Source: Mallotus nudiflorus (Eukaryota > Streptophyta > Magnoliopsida > Malpighiales > Euphorbiaceae). From it: a stretch of 64,000 nt of DNA. The position numbers and the translations under genes were made by a program. The notes beneath the pieces were generated by a model. The model was given only the letters and a program-made list of their open reading frames with translations, was not told where the DNA came from and did no database searches. The DNA lies in NCBI GenBank assembly GCA_947683625.1, contig CANTUR010000242.1:620001-684000 (forward strand). Reading direction: 5' to 3'. Positions 13,523-25,921 of this stretch are shown piece after piece (the stretch's first letter is position 1; each line of letters begins with the position of its first letter).

Positions 13523-16500
13523 TGTCACGACCCAAACTAGGAGTCATGACCGGCGCTAGGGAACGGGAATTCTTTCGAATCCGGAACCCGTAGCAAGCCT
13601 TAGAAAATAAAATCATACAATAATTATATAAAAGTACGACCAAATTAAAATTTTTATGAATCAATATATAAAATAAATACTCCAAATCCTTTTATAAATG
13701 AATACATATTCGTACAATGTTCAAATACAAATTCTCAAAGTATTTAATATCCAAACAAAATAATACACTTCCAATATAGTGACACTACTACTGTAGTTTC
13801 TAGAATACAATTCAAAGTTTAGAATATACATTTGTATAAAACAGCCGGGACTGAAGAACACCGGCGAGGAACTCTATAACTAAAGTCTGACAATATGGAA
13901 TCTCCTGAAAAAAAATAATTGAGGGGGGTCAGACCTCACTGAGTGAATTATTATACTATATATACATGCAAACTAAACCATAACAATCAGGCATTCTTAT
14001 ATATATATGTATATACACACATTTCACACGAATGCCAAACTTTGCTTTTATAAATATACTAAATGTAGAAAACGTTTGTTTTAATTCATGAAGGATCCAT
14101 AGCACCCTAAATAATAACAACCTCAAACAATCCCATCATCACTCTAGCCATACAGGCTCACTTGATTCCAAATAGAACACTTATTCCAATTTGGACAGCA
14201 GACTGGCCCCGAGACACTAAGTCGACCGAGCTCCAATAGTCTGGCTATCAGTGTGATTGGCCCTGAGACACTTGGTCAACCGAGCTCCAGCAATCACACT
14301 ATCCATCACCTCACATCTCAATCAACCCAATAGATCATTCAATTCACTTATGGACAGTAGACTGGCCCCGAGACACTAAGTCAACCGAGCTCCAGCAGTC
14401 TGACTGTCAATGTGATTGGCCCCGAGACACTTAGTCAACTGAGCTCCAGCAATCACACTATCTAACATACCATTAATCTTAGTCAAATCAATTAAATCAA
14501 TTATAATCACCCAATTTTAACTCTCACTCAATCCTTATCTACCGTACCGGTACGTACACGGTCCTAGTGCTGCCCACTAGGAAGTACGTTCTATTGATAT
14601 CCTTCACTTCGAATAAATCATTCATTCGAAAAATAATTAATGTAGAACCATATTCATAATAGTAAAACCAACCATATATATATATACCAAAAATATACCT
14701 AAAATATACCCAGTATATTTCAGGTATATATATATATATAGTCAAATAAAATATGAAATAAACTAAAGATAAATCATTAATATAGTTAAAAACAATTTAA
14801 ATGAGTAACAATAATATAACATGCATTATCTTAAAAATATACTTAAATATGCAAAAGATATACCCTAAGTACTCAAATCATTTAATAAACCATTTATGTA
14901 TAAATATTCATTTAAATACGTGTTTGTGTTTAACATATATTCACAAATATACTAAAAATAAACCTAATTATCTAGCATGCATATATCAAAAATAAACCCT
15001 AAATATACCACTAATGTGTTAGGTTTAATTTAATAATAAAACATTTATTTATTCGGAAATAAATAAAAAATATACCAAAAATAAACTTAAAAATACTTTA
15101 AGTGTAGGTTTATAATTTAACATGCAATTATTTAAGAATAAACCTAAAATCTACTGAAACTATACCTAAAGTATACTAATCATTTAATAAAATAATTATG
15201 TCTAAATGTACATTTTAAAACATGTGTATATTACTCAAATGTATTAAACCTAAACCTAATTGTTTAATGTGCATATATCAAACTAACATGCATAATTATT
15301 TAATATGCATATATATAAGAATGCAACCCTAGATATACCAAAAATATTATAATTTAAATCATTTTTTAAAAACATACAATGAAAATGAAAAATTCTAAAT
15401 AATGCACCCTATATGCAGTGCATATATATACAGTATAATAACTCACATGTTAGCGTTCCACGAGACAAACTCGGGGGGCCTGATCCGTTAGGCCTCGGTC
15501 TCGGCGCAGCTAGACAAATAAATGACAACATGAAATCAGAATAAATTTAACAAAAATTCTAAAGACTCGATCTAGAATTTTAGACACAGCTTTAGAATAG
15601 GAATTTGACCGGACATCATGTTTTACGAGAATTCTATCAAAAATCCGACAGAACCTCCCTGTCAAACGGGCATCTCTCTACTCAAAGAGTAGAGCCGGTC
15701 CTGCAAAGAAATACACTTCGGAATAAACACAGGATTACAATCAAAATCCCTTGGTCGGACTCCAAACTACAATTCACCGACCGAGGTTCACAATTCACAG
15801 AATATTTATAAAATACCGAAAATGCCCTTATATAATAAAAATACATTTTATAAATCCAAATTACGTAATTAACCCTAAAACATACTAAAAATCAATAAAA
15901 ACCCATTTATTTAGAAAAATAGTATATTATATATAATTTGAAAATAATTTACGAAAAATAGTTTTAATTAGTTAAAAATACTAAAAAATTGCAGAAATCC
16001 CTAAATAACTATTAAAACCAATTTAGTGCAAAATTACCAAAATACCCCTATATATATATATTCACTATAAATGTTCAAAAATTCACCAAAAATTATATAA
16101 TTACTCAAAAATTAATTTCTCAGCATATAATTCAATAATATCAATAAATATACTCAATTTACCAGTTTATTTCAATTAAACACATAATTAACCCTATTTT
16201 TCAAAATTACCTAAACTTAATAAATTCCAAATAAATACATAAAAATTCACAAAAATTACAAATAAATTTCTATAATTCATTTCAACTCCTATAATCACCA
16301 TAAAACACAATTTCATAATTTAATTAATTAATTTTCGAAAATTAGAAAATAATAATAAAATAATCAAAAATTCACAAAAATTAAAATAAATTCCAAAAAT
16401 TCTAAAAAAATTACAGCATGTAGATTAAGCTTCCAGGAACAAAGTTTATGAAGGAAGTTTTCATTAATCAATCAAATTGAAGCTAAAAAAAATTCGAAAC

Positions 16501-17353
16501 CCAAAATGGCTGATTTGAAGAAATTGAAACCTAAGCAATTCTAGACCAAATCAAGTGAAACAAAGCTTGGAATCACACTCATCAGAGCTCAAAGAGAAGA
16601 TAGAGACTGATGGCATCAAATTTGGTGGCCGGAAAGTGCTTGGTCGGAGTTAAGTTGATTTTTGGCTCTTTGAAGAAAATCCGGCCAAAACTCACCGGAA
16701 AAGAGTGTTTTAGGTGGTGGAAATGGTTGGAGGTGGAAGATTAAGGCTGAGAGGCATAGTAACAGGAAGAAAACCAGCTTGAAAGTGGCTGGAAATGGAA
16801 GAAAACGTTTTGGGAGGAAGAAGATGAAGGAGGGGCAAAACTGTAAATAAATGAAAGTTTTGGTTTTTTGATAAAAATTTATGTATATATGTATATATAT
16901 ATATATTTACACTATATATTATAATAATATAAAATTTCACACACATTAAATATACACCACACACATATTTTAATATGTTTAATAATTTATAAACTTAAAA
17001 TTAATTAATACAAAAATTAAATAATAAAATTAAGGAAATTAATTAAGCTCTAATTAATTTAAATAAATACACATATATACATTTTATTTTAGCACTTTAA
17101 AATTATATATGAGTTCATGAAAATTCATAAAACTAGTCAAAATAAATAGTATTAATTTATTTACGTGTCAATTTCCCCGAAAATATAATTTCCGGAAAAA
17201 TTTTACATAAAGTACTTAAAATAATATAAAATAATTAAAATTAGCTTTAAACAAACAACAAACTCATAAAATATCATAAATATATATACAAAAATTATTA
17301 ACACTGCATATCCTGATGCAGTGTAAAAATATTTAAAAATTCGGGATATTACA
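13523..17353 (-). mobile_element. Solo LTR C inserted in the PR-RT region of element B
   Basis: Starts tgtcacgaccc at 13523, ends attaca at 17353, and is flanked by an exact cttaa duplication (13518-13522 and 17354-17358). The whole 3.8 kb is LTR sequence with no primer site, polypurine tract or coding domain, so it is a solo LTR left by LTR-LTR recombination. It is closer to the LTRs of element D than to B. An internal duplication of about 145 bp repeats the 'ctggccccgagacactaagtc' pair of units (about 14200-14300 and 14346-14460). A TATA-like stretch near 16880-16905 precedes the GC-richer leader at about 16560-16860 in minus orientation. Confidence 0.92.
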
Positions 17354-17358
17354 CTTAA

Positions 17359-19066
17359 ACTCTTATTCATTTAGAATTCTAAAAGTCACCTCTTTACTCT
17401 AAAAATCCATAATGGCATAGTGTTGAGACAACCAATCCATATTGAGAATAACATTGAATTCTATCACATCTAACAACACCAATTCTGCATGAAATTCTTT
17501 ATTCCCCATAAAAACTAGGCAATTAGAAAGAAGAACATTGGTGTCCAATGAATCGCTTAGAGGAATACCAACAGATAAAGGAAAAGCTATCCTTAAAGCT
17601 TGCCAATAAGACTTAAAAGCAAACACAGGGGACATGAAAGAGTGTGTAGCACTCGGATCAAAACAAAATCCAAGCATCTAAATAACATATTGGAATAATA
17701 CCTACAACAACGACATTAGATGCCTGAGCATCCTGTTGAGTGAGGTGAAAAACTTTGGCCTGACCTCTACCTCCTTGCTAACTAGTAGAAGCCTAACCAA
17801 AACCTCTGGCACCTCCTCTAGTACCTCTGCCACATTCTTGCTGAGCAATAATTTATGTCAAACTCAGATACTAAGCTGGTGGCAATTAAAAAGGTGCTAC
17901 TACTGCATTAGTAATCGACTACTGTGAAAACTGCTATTGATATTCATAATATAGACATGATTTGGCAAAATGTCCCATATGTTTGCATCAAAAGCAAGTC
18001 AATGGTGCCATATAACACAATCCCTGATAGACTCTACCACAAGTCTAACAAGCACTGGCTGTTGATCATGTGCTACCATATCTCGAATTGCATCCACTAT
18101 TACTATTGGAAGCACCTGACCCAAATCTAATAGGTCTACGAGGTCCAACACGGCCATGTTTGCTACCATATGCACTATCTATTGCTGTCTTTGACTCTAC
18201 TGAACTGAGCCTCTCTGCTGACTACTTGAAAAAATCTAAAAAGTTGAGTATGCAGTAGTATGAAATCCTCTCGGCTGAGCACCTAACTAATTAAAATCAG
18301 GCATAGCTCCTTGCTTGACTAGTCTTAACTCTATCTCCTTGGCCAACTCTATTACCAACTCTAAAGTAAGGCCAATTATAGGCATCCTAGCAAAAGCAAA
18401 ACTTAGACCATTAACATAGGTCATGACAGTAAAATACTAGTCCCGCATCAGATCCTCGGTAAATTTGCTAAGTTAGAGAAAATCTCTAGTGTAATCCTCG
18501 ATAGATCTCTCACCTTTGGTGATGCTTGTCAGTCGTAATCTATAACTCATCCTCAGTGGCTCTGGTCAGAACCTCCTTATAAACCTCTATCTAAATTGAG
18601 CCCACATCATTGTAGTCATGTGAGGCTAAATAACTTGGACGAACCAATCCAGGGCTGGTACCTCTATAGACAGCTCGACGATCATGATCTACTGGTACTC
18701 AATATGAGCAGTCTGAGTCCTCATGTCAATAGCATACAGAAAGTCTAACGAATCAAAAGTCCTATCAAAGGCTATCCTGCCGACTCTGGCGTAGAATAAT
18801 GTTGCCTCAAGGTCAGACATACCCTATTGATAGATAGGCTAAATCGACAATGCAACTAGAGGTATAACAGCTTCCTTGTATTCTAGCTCTATAGGTTCCT
18901 CATCCTATAGCTCTCTCTACCTATGGTGACCTGTTGCTCCTCAAGATCTACCTCTACCTCGACCTGTGTGCCTAGTTGTCGTCTCAGGAGGTAAAACCTC
19001 ATCCTAAAAGGATTCATCATCCTCAGCCTCAACAACCGGCAAAGTGACACGTGCTCATCTTATCAT
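17359..19066 (-). pseudogene. Element B gag and protease (decayed)
   Basis: Continues element B after solo LTR C. The minus-strand start codon is at 19066, directly behind a pyrimidine-rich tract ending TAG. The fourth codon is already a stop (TGA). The capsid-type region lies at about 18850-18400. A zinc knuckle near 17990-17945 keeps its C-C-H-C spacing but has a TGA between the first two cysteines. Protease at 17677-17399 carries the active-site context DPSATHSF, where related copies read DPGATHSF, and ends in the conserved MDWLSQH block. Not functional. Confidence 0.85.
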
Positions 19067-19243
19067 TCTAAAAAGACAAAGGAAATGAAATTTAGATAAC
19101 ATACAAGAATAGAAAACCTAATGATTACGTAGAAAACTATAATAAGGAAAACTCATCAAGGACATAATTGAACATAATTAAACTACAGTAGTTCATAGAA
19201 AACAAGACCTTGAAAACCTAGGTCCACACACTAATAACCTAGG

Positions 19244-19255
19244 GCTTTAATACCA
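19244..19255 (-). other. Primer-binding site of element B (iMet type, two mismatches)
   Basis: On the minus strand this reads tggtattaaagc, against tggtatcagagc in element D, four bases inside the 5' LTR boundary. It is complementary to the 3' end of plant initiator methionine tRNA except for two changed bases. Confidence 0.8.
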
Positions 19256-19259
19256 ACTT

Positions 19260-22190
19260 TGTGATGACCCAACCCGGGAGTCATAACCGGCGCTAAGGAA
19301 CAAGAATTCTTTTGAATCTGAAACCTGTAGTAAGCCTTAAAAATAAAAGTGCATATAATCAAGTAAATAAAAAATATGACAAAATTAAAACTTTAATAGA
19401 TAGAAAATAAATATTCAAATATGATTTCATAAAATAAAAATATTTCATACAATATTCAGAGATAGGTGTCTTACAAGAGTAATAATCTACTGATACAAAA
19501 TAGTACTACTGTAGTTTTCTAGAATACAGTAAAGTTCCAATAAGCAATTTATATAAACTAGATAAGGTAGAAGAAGTCCAGCGTAAAATTCAACTACTGA
19601 GATCTGAACATAAGGAACCTCTTGAAAAATATTGAGGGGGTCAAACCTCACTGAGTGAATTATTATAATATATGTACATGCACTCTAAAGCATATACAAT
19701 CAGGCATCAATATATATTTACATATACACACATTTCACACAATACCCAACTCTGCTTTTATATATATAATAAATGCAGAAAATTTTTGTTTTAATAAATG
19801 AAGGATCAAATAGAACCCTAATATTTAAAACCTTAATCGCAAAATAATACTAGTTATACATGCTCACTTAATTCCAATGTAATTCACTTAATCAATTTTT
19901 GATAGTAGACTAGCCCCGAGACATTAAATCAATCGAGCTACAATAGTCTTGTTGTAAGTGTTTAGGTCAACTGAGCTCCAGCAACCACACTACTCAACCA
20001 CATAAATTCTCGATAAAATAATCAATCAAATGTCACCTCAAATGAATTAATAATTCAACCCTAAAATCTATCACACAGGTACATACTCGGTCCTAGTGCA
20101 ACCCACTAGGTAGCATGTTCTATCGACATCCTTCATATAAAAATCATGTATGTTTATGGAAAATAATAAAATGTACAATTAAAATAAAGTGGCATACAAT
20201 GTACAAGAATATACTGAAAATATATCAAAATATACTAAAAATAAACCGAAAATACACCAAATCATTTAATGAATCAAATCACTTTTAAAATATATAATGA
20301 AAATGTCAAACCTACCCTAAGTCATGCATCTTAAATGCAATGCATATATAGTATAATAACTCATAAGTTTGCACTCCTCGAGACTAACTGGACGTGCTTA
20401 GTCCGATAGGCCTTGGTCTCAGTGCAACTAGAAAAATAAATAATCGTAACATCAAAATATAATCTAACTTAATATTCTAATAATTTCTAAAAGAAGACTC
20501 TAACGAAGGATAGAAATTCAGACGAACACAAAAATTTAGGATCTATCCGATGTCACGTTTTATGATAATTATACCAAAAAATCGGCAGAACCTCCTTTGT
20601 AAAATAGACATCTCTCTATAAAAGTAAAGTTAATTCTACAAGAAAGATGCACTTCTACAACTCACTAAGCTCAACACCTCAGGTTAGGATTCCAAACTAC
20701 ACAAATTCCCAACCAAGGTTCACAATTCAACAAATAATCAAATATTTATAATAATATTTTAAAAATCATTAAAATTTACAAATATCAATAAAACACCAAA
20801 ATATAATATATTTAACATTAAAACACTAAATATAATTATTTCACCACAATTAAATAAAAATCTCAAATAATAATATAATATTAATAAAAATCCAATTTCT
20901 GAATTTTTTAGCATAAAATAATAAAATTTACCTTTATATACTCAAATAACTTAATTATTTAATAAAAGCAATTAAAAATCCATTTAATCACTAAAATAGT
21001 AAATAATATATTATTAGAATATAATTTTCAAAAATTAATATTAATTAGTTAAAAATTACAAATAATTTATAAAAATCATTTTAATACCAATTATTATTTC
21101 AAAATCATTTAAAATGTATTATTTAATTATAATTTCAACAAAAATCCATAATTAACCTATATAATCTAAAATCACATAACACTAATTAATTCCTCAAAAA
21201 TTTACATAAAATCACAAAAATAATTTTATCAACATATATTATTCTAACATTATTTAAAACATATAATGAAATAATATTTCAACAAAAATACAAATCTAAC
21301 ATACAATTCCAATATATGCATAATACAAAAATATTATTAAAAGTTATATAATATTCCCAAAAATTATTTTCTCAACACTAAAATTAATAACAATATGTAT
21401 TAACACTAAATTAACCAAATTCATATTCAAAACAATTAATTAACCTAATTAACAAAAATTCAATAATTTAATAATAAAATAATAAAAATTACCAAAAAAT
21501 AAAATAAATTCAAAAAAATTAAACAAAAATATTTCTAGGAAGCTTGAGCTACTAGGATCGACATTTGTTAAGGAAGAATTCACAAATCAAACAAATTCAA
21601 CTTAAAAAACATTAGAAACTCTAATGGTCATAAACCAAAAATCCAACAGAACTCATAAATGATCAAGTTAGAGCTTGAATGGAGCTTTGGATCGTATTCC
21701 CCACAACTCAGGGGGTTGACCGAGCCAAGCAACTAGAGCCCAAATGATCAGGAGCGTCTCTGGTGACGTGAAGAGCTGTTGCTACCGCTGTTGTTTCTTG
21801 CTACTCCGACATCGACTAAGGAAGGAGATGAAGAAGAAAGGAGGAGGTGATGGCGGAGGAGGGAGGAGAGAATGGTAAGTTTCTGTTTGTTTATATATAT
21901 ATATAACACATGTCTCTTCATGCACTAACAAAAATAAATAATATAAAATTAACCATTAACAATAATATTAATAATATTATTATTAAAAATAACATCAATA
22001 ATAAAAATTTAATATTTAAATAATAAGCTTCAGAAAAAATAAATATTTACATAGAAAATGCATTCAACGTAAAAATAGAAATTATTAATCACAAATAATA
22101 ATAATTATATATAAATATAACTTTTAAATTTTTATTAACACTGCAAATCTCGAAATATATTTTTATAATATAAAATATCGAGTCATAACA
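19260..22190 (-). repeat. Element B 5' LTR
   Basis: About 2.9 kb, from tgtgatgaccc at 19260 to cataaca at 22190. It is collinear with 7293-10432. It contains an intact copy of the small hairpin (cctagtg / cactagg) near 20093 and the 'gttttatgataattatacc' version of the second cassette near 20557. The promoter side ends with a short (TA)n near 21890-21905 and a GC-richer leader near 21690-21870. Confidence 0.9.
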
Positions 22191-22195
22191 AGAAT

Positions 22196-22700
22196 CTCCT
22201 TATAAACTTCTCTCTGAACTGAGCCCAATTCATTGTCGTCTTATGAGGCTGAATAACCTAAACGAACTAATCCAAGGTTGGTCCCTTGACAGACAACTCA
22301 ATTATCATAATCCAATGATATTCAGTGTGAGTTGTCTGAGTTCTTATCTTAATGGCATGCAAAAAGTCTAACGGATCTGACATCCCATCAAAGGCTATCT
22401 TGCTAACACTGGCATAAAATAGTGCTGCCTTAGGGTCAGACATTCCCTGCTAATAAATAGGCTATAACGGTGGTGCAACTTGAGGTATAACAACTTTCTC
22501 ATATTTTGGCTCTACATGTTCTTTATCCTGCAGCTCTCTTTGTCTACGGTGACCTGCTACTCCTCGAGATCTACCTCTACCTCAGCCTCTACATCTTACT
22601 AGCGGCTCAAGAGGTAAAACCCCATCTTGAAAGGGCTCATCATCCTTGGCCACAATGACCGGTAGAGCGATACGCGCATGTAGAGCATAATGATTATGCA
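22196..22700 (-). pseudogene. Element A gag, N-terminal part (decayed)
   Basis: The minus-strand gag start of element A, cut off from its continuation at 7287 by element B. It aligns with the gag N-terminal half of B (18580-19060) and D (47540-48024). It contains the basic, arginine-rich stretch after the 'EDDEPFQDGVLPLEPLVR' segment near 22660-22580. The usual start-codon region is rearranged: the acceptor-like tract and ATG found in B, D and E are not recognisable here. Several stops are present. Confidence 0.75.
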
Positions 22701-22815
22701 TAAAACTATAATAAGGAAAACTTATCGAAGACATGATTAAACCTAATTTAATTGTAATAGTTTCCAAAGAAAACAAGACTTTGAAAACCTAGGTCCATAA
22801 CACTAAAAACCTAGG

Positions 22816-22827
22816 GCTCTGATACCA
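22816..22827 (-). other. Primer-binding site of element A
   Basis: Minus strand reads tggtatcagagc, an exact match to the initiator-methionine tRNA type primer site also present in element D. It lies four bases inside the 5' LTR start at 22832. Confidence 0.85.
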
Positions 22828-23269
22828 ATTTTATCACAACCCAAACTAAGGAGTCATGATCGGCGGTATGAAATAAAAATTCTTTTGAATCCAGAACCTA
22901 TAGCAAGCCGTAGAAATAAAAATGCATGCAATAAATAAATAAAAATATGATAGAATTAAAATTTTAATCAATATAAAAATTAATACTCAAATATTATACC
23001 ATAAAATAATACTATTCATACAATATTCAAAGATAGGTCTCTATCCTAAAATAACATATTGCTGATACAATATACAACTATTACAATTTTCTAAAGTACG
23101 AATAAAGTTTAAATATGAAATTTACATAAAATAGCTGAGGCAAAAGAGGACCGATATAGTGCTAGTAAAGATGACTCTCCTAAAAAAATGGTTGAGAAGG
23201 AGTCAGACCTCATTGAATGAATTATTATAATATATATACATGCACCTCCTAATGTAATATGCAATCAAG

Positions 23270-23273
<4 letters not shown>

Positions 23274-23343
<70 letters not shown>
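23274..23343. repeat. (TA)n microsatellite in element A 5' LTR
   Basis: About 35 uninterrupted TA units followed by a short CA run. The equivalent position in sister LTRs has only a few TA units, so this is a local expansion. Confidence 0.95.
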
Positions 23344-23351
<8 letters not shown>

Positions 23352-25589
23352 TGCGTCTCAAACAGATGCTAAAATATTTATAAATGCAGAAAATAATTAT
23401 TTCAGTGAAGGATCAAATAGAACCTTAATATAATCACAACATCAATAAAAATATCCATAGTCAATAGGCTTAATCAATACTCCAATTATTCATTTATCCA
23501 ACTTAAGGTAGTAGACTGACCCTTAGTACACTAAGTCAACTGAGGATTAGCAATCTCACTACAGGTATGACTGGCCCCAAGTACACTAGGTCAACTAAGG
23601 ATCTACAATCATCCTTTCTAATAACCAATAATCTCCATAAATAATTATCAAATTTTCATCCTAATTCTACTGTACTATCGCACAACAGTCCTAGTGCAAC
23701 CCACTTGATAGCATGTTCTACACTATCCTTTAAATCCATATTATATATATGGAAAATAGTAAAATGTATAATTAAAATACAAGTGGCATTCATTTAAAAA
23801 GGATATACCACTTATGTACTAAACATATACCATAAATATACCAAAAATATACTGAATATATGACAAATATAATGAATATATATGCTAAAACATGCTAACA
23901 TATATATGTCATATATATACAAATTATATACTAAAAACAAACTAAGTAAAATATCACATATACCAAAAATTTACCTAAAGTATACCAAAAATATATTTAT
24001 TCATTTAATAAAATAATTCATGTTTAAGCTCATATTTAAAAGATAAAAACCCATAATCATGCATCTACATGCAATGTATATATAAAATAATAACTCACAA
24101 GTTTGCACTCCTCGAAACTGACTCGACAGGTCTGGTCTGATAGGCCTCAGTCTCAGCGTAGCTAAAAAAATAAAATATAATAAAATTAGAATAAATTCTA
24201 ACTAATACTTCTAAGAATTCTAAAGAAGACTCAATCTAAGAATTAAAAACTCAAATAAACATAGAAATTCAAAATCGAGCCAACGTCATGTTTTACAAGA
24301 ATTCTACTAAAAAATCGACAGAACCTCCTCTGTAAAATGGACATCTCTCTACAAAAGTAGGGTCGATCCTACAAGAAAAATACACTTTTATAGTACAAAT
24401 GCTCACTGCCTCGTGTTGCGACCTCGAACTATACAATTGCCAACTGAGGTTCATAATATGCGATAAAAATAAATATTAAATAAAAATATATTAAAATCCT
24501 TAAAAATCCATAAAATAATTAAAATGCCACAATATTATTTATTTAAACATCAAAACACTAGATATCATTATTTTCACAATAATTAAAAAAAATCTCAAAT
24601 AATAATATAATATTAATAAAAATCTAATTGTTCAATAATTCAATGTAAAATAGTAAAATTCACTTTTAATTACTTAAATAACTTAAATATATAATAAAAG
24701 TAATTAAAAATCCATTTAATCACCCAAAATAGTAAATAATTTATTATTTGAATATAATTTTCAAAAATTAGTATTAATTAGTTAAAAATAGCAAATAATT
24801 TATAAAAATTATTTAAATACCCTATAAAATCCTAAAATCATTTAAAATATATTATTTAACTACAATTTCAATAAAAACAGATAATTAACCTATATATTCA
24901 AAAAATCACATAATACTAATAATTTCTCAAAAATTATATAAAATCACAAAAAATTATTTTATAAATTTGAAAATTATAAACTCAAATTAATAACACTAAC
25001 TATCTCTAATTAATTAACATAATTATCAAAAAATTAATATTTTAATATTAAAATAATAAAAAGTACCAATAAATCAAATTAATTCAAAAAATAAAAAAAT
25101 ATATATATTTGAGTAGATTGAGCTACTCACAAACAAATTCTCAAAGAGAAAATTCATGGATCAAAGTCAATAATAAAAAAAAAATTGAAACCCTAATGTC
25201 ACCTAAACAAAACTTAGACATAACTTAAAATCTAGCAAGTTTAAACATAAAGGGAGCTTAGATATGGACTCACCGATCCAAGAGGAGTTGATCAACACTG
25301 AAATGAGGAGCTGAAGTGACTAGAGTCTTCATTAGAAAGAATGGCAGCCCCACGGTCAGCTTCAGCTTCAGCAGCTCCGGCAAGCTCCAAGGGTCTGCTG
25401 GTAGGGGTGAAGGTAAGAGGAAGAAGAATAGATGATGGTGGTGACGGCTAGTTGATGCAGGTGGCGTTAATGAGGGTTAAAGGTTGTTGGAATCACACGG
25501 GGAAGAGAAGAAAATGCAGTGAAGGAGAAAAGAAAATAGTGGGGGAAAAGAGAAGAAATAATTGACCACGATTTTTGCTTTTTGACTAT

Positions 25590-25631
<42 letters not shown>

Positions 25632-25798
25632 CACACACATTTACTCAACCAATGAACACACAACACAAATAATAATAATAATAATAACAACAATAATAAT
25701 AATACTAACAACCCTAATTAAAATAACAATAATAACAACATTAACCCTAATTAAATAATAATAACAATATAAATAATAATACTAATAACAACAAAAAC

Positions 25799-25921
<123 letters not shown>

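Larger units (their letters stand above)
7293..22190 (-). mobile_element. Element B: Ty3/gypsy chromovirus inserted in gag of element A
   Basis: The two ends are LTR termini (tatcacga at the left, cataaca at the right) flanked by an exact 5-bp duplication, agaat, at 7288-7292 and 22191-22195. Removing B rejoins the gag of element A. The internal part is interrupted by solo LTR C (13523-17353), leaving about 11.1 kb of original element. LTRs are 7293-10432 and 19260-22190. The coding region is decayed throughout. The two LTRs differ at many positions, clearly more than those of element D, so B is the older insertion. Confidence 0.92.

Noticed and set aside
14200..14460. Regularly spaced repeats that could suggest a CRISPR-like array
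   Set aside because: Only four imperfect units, present in all sister LTRs as an LTR-internal repeat; plant nuclear context.
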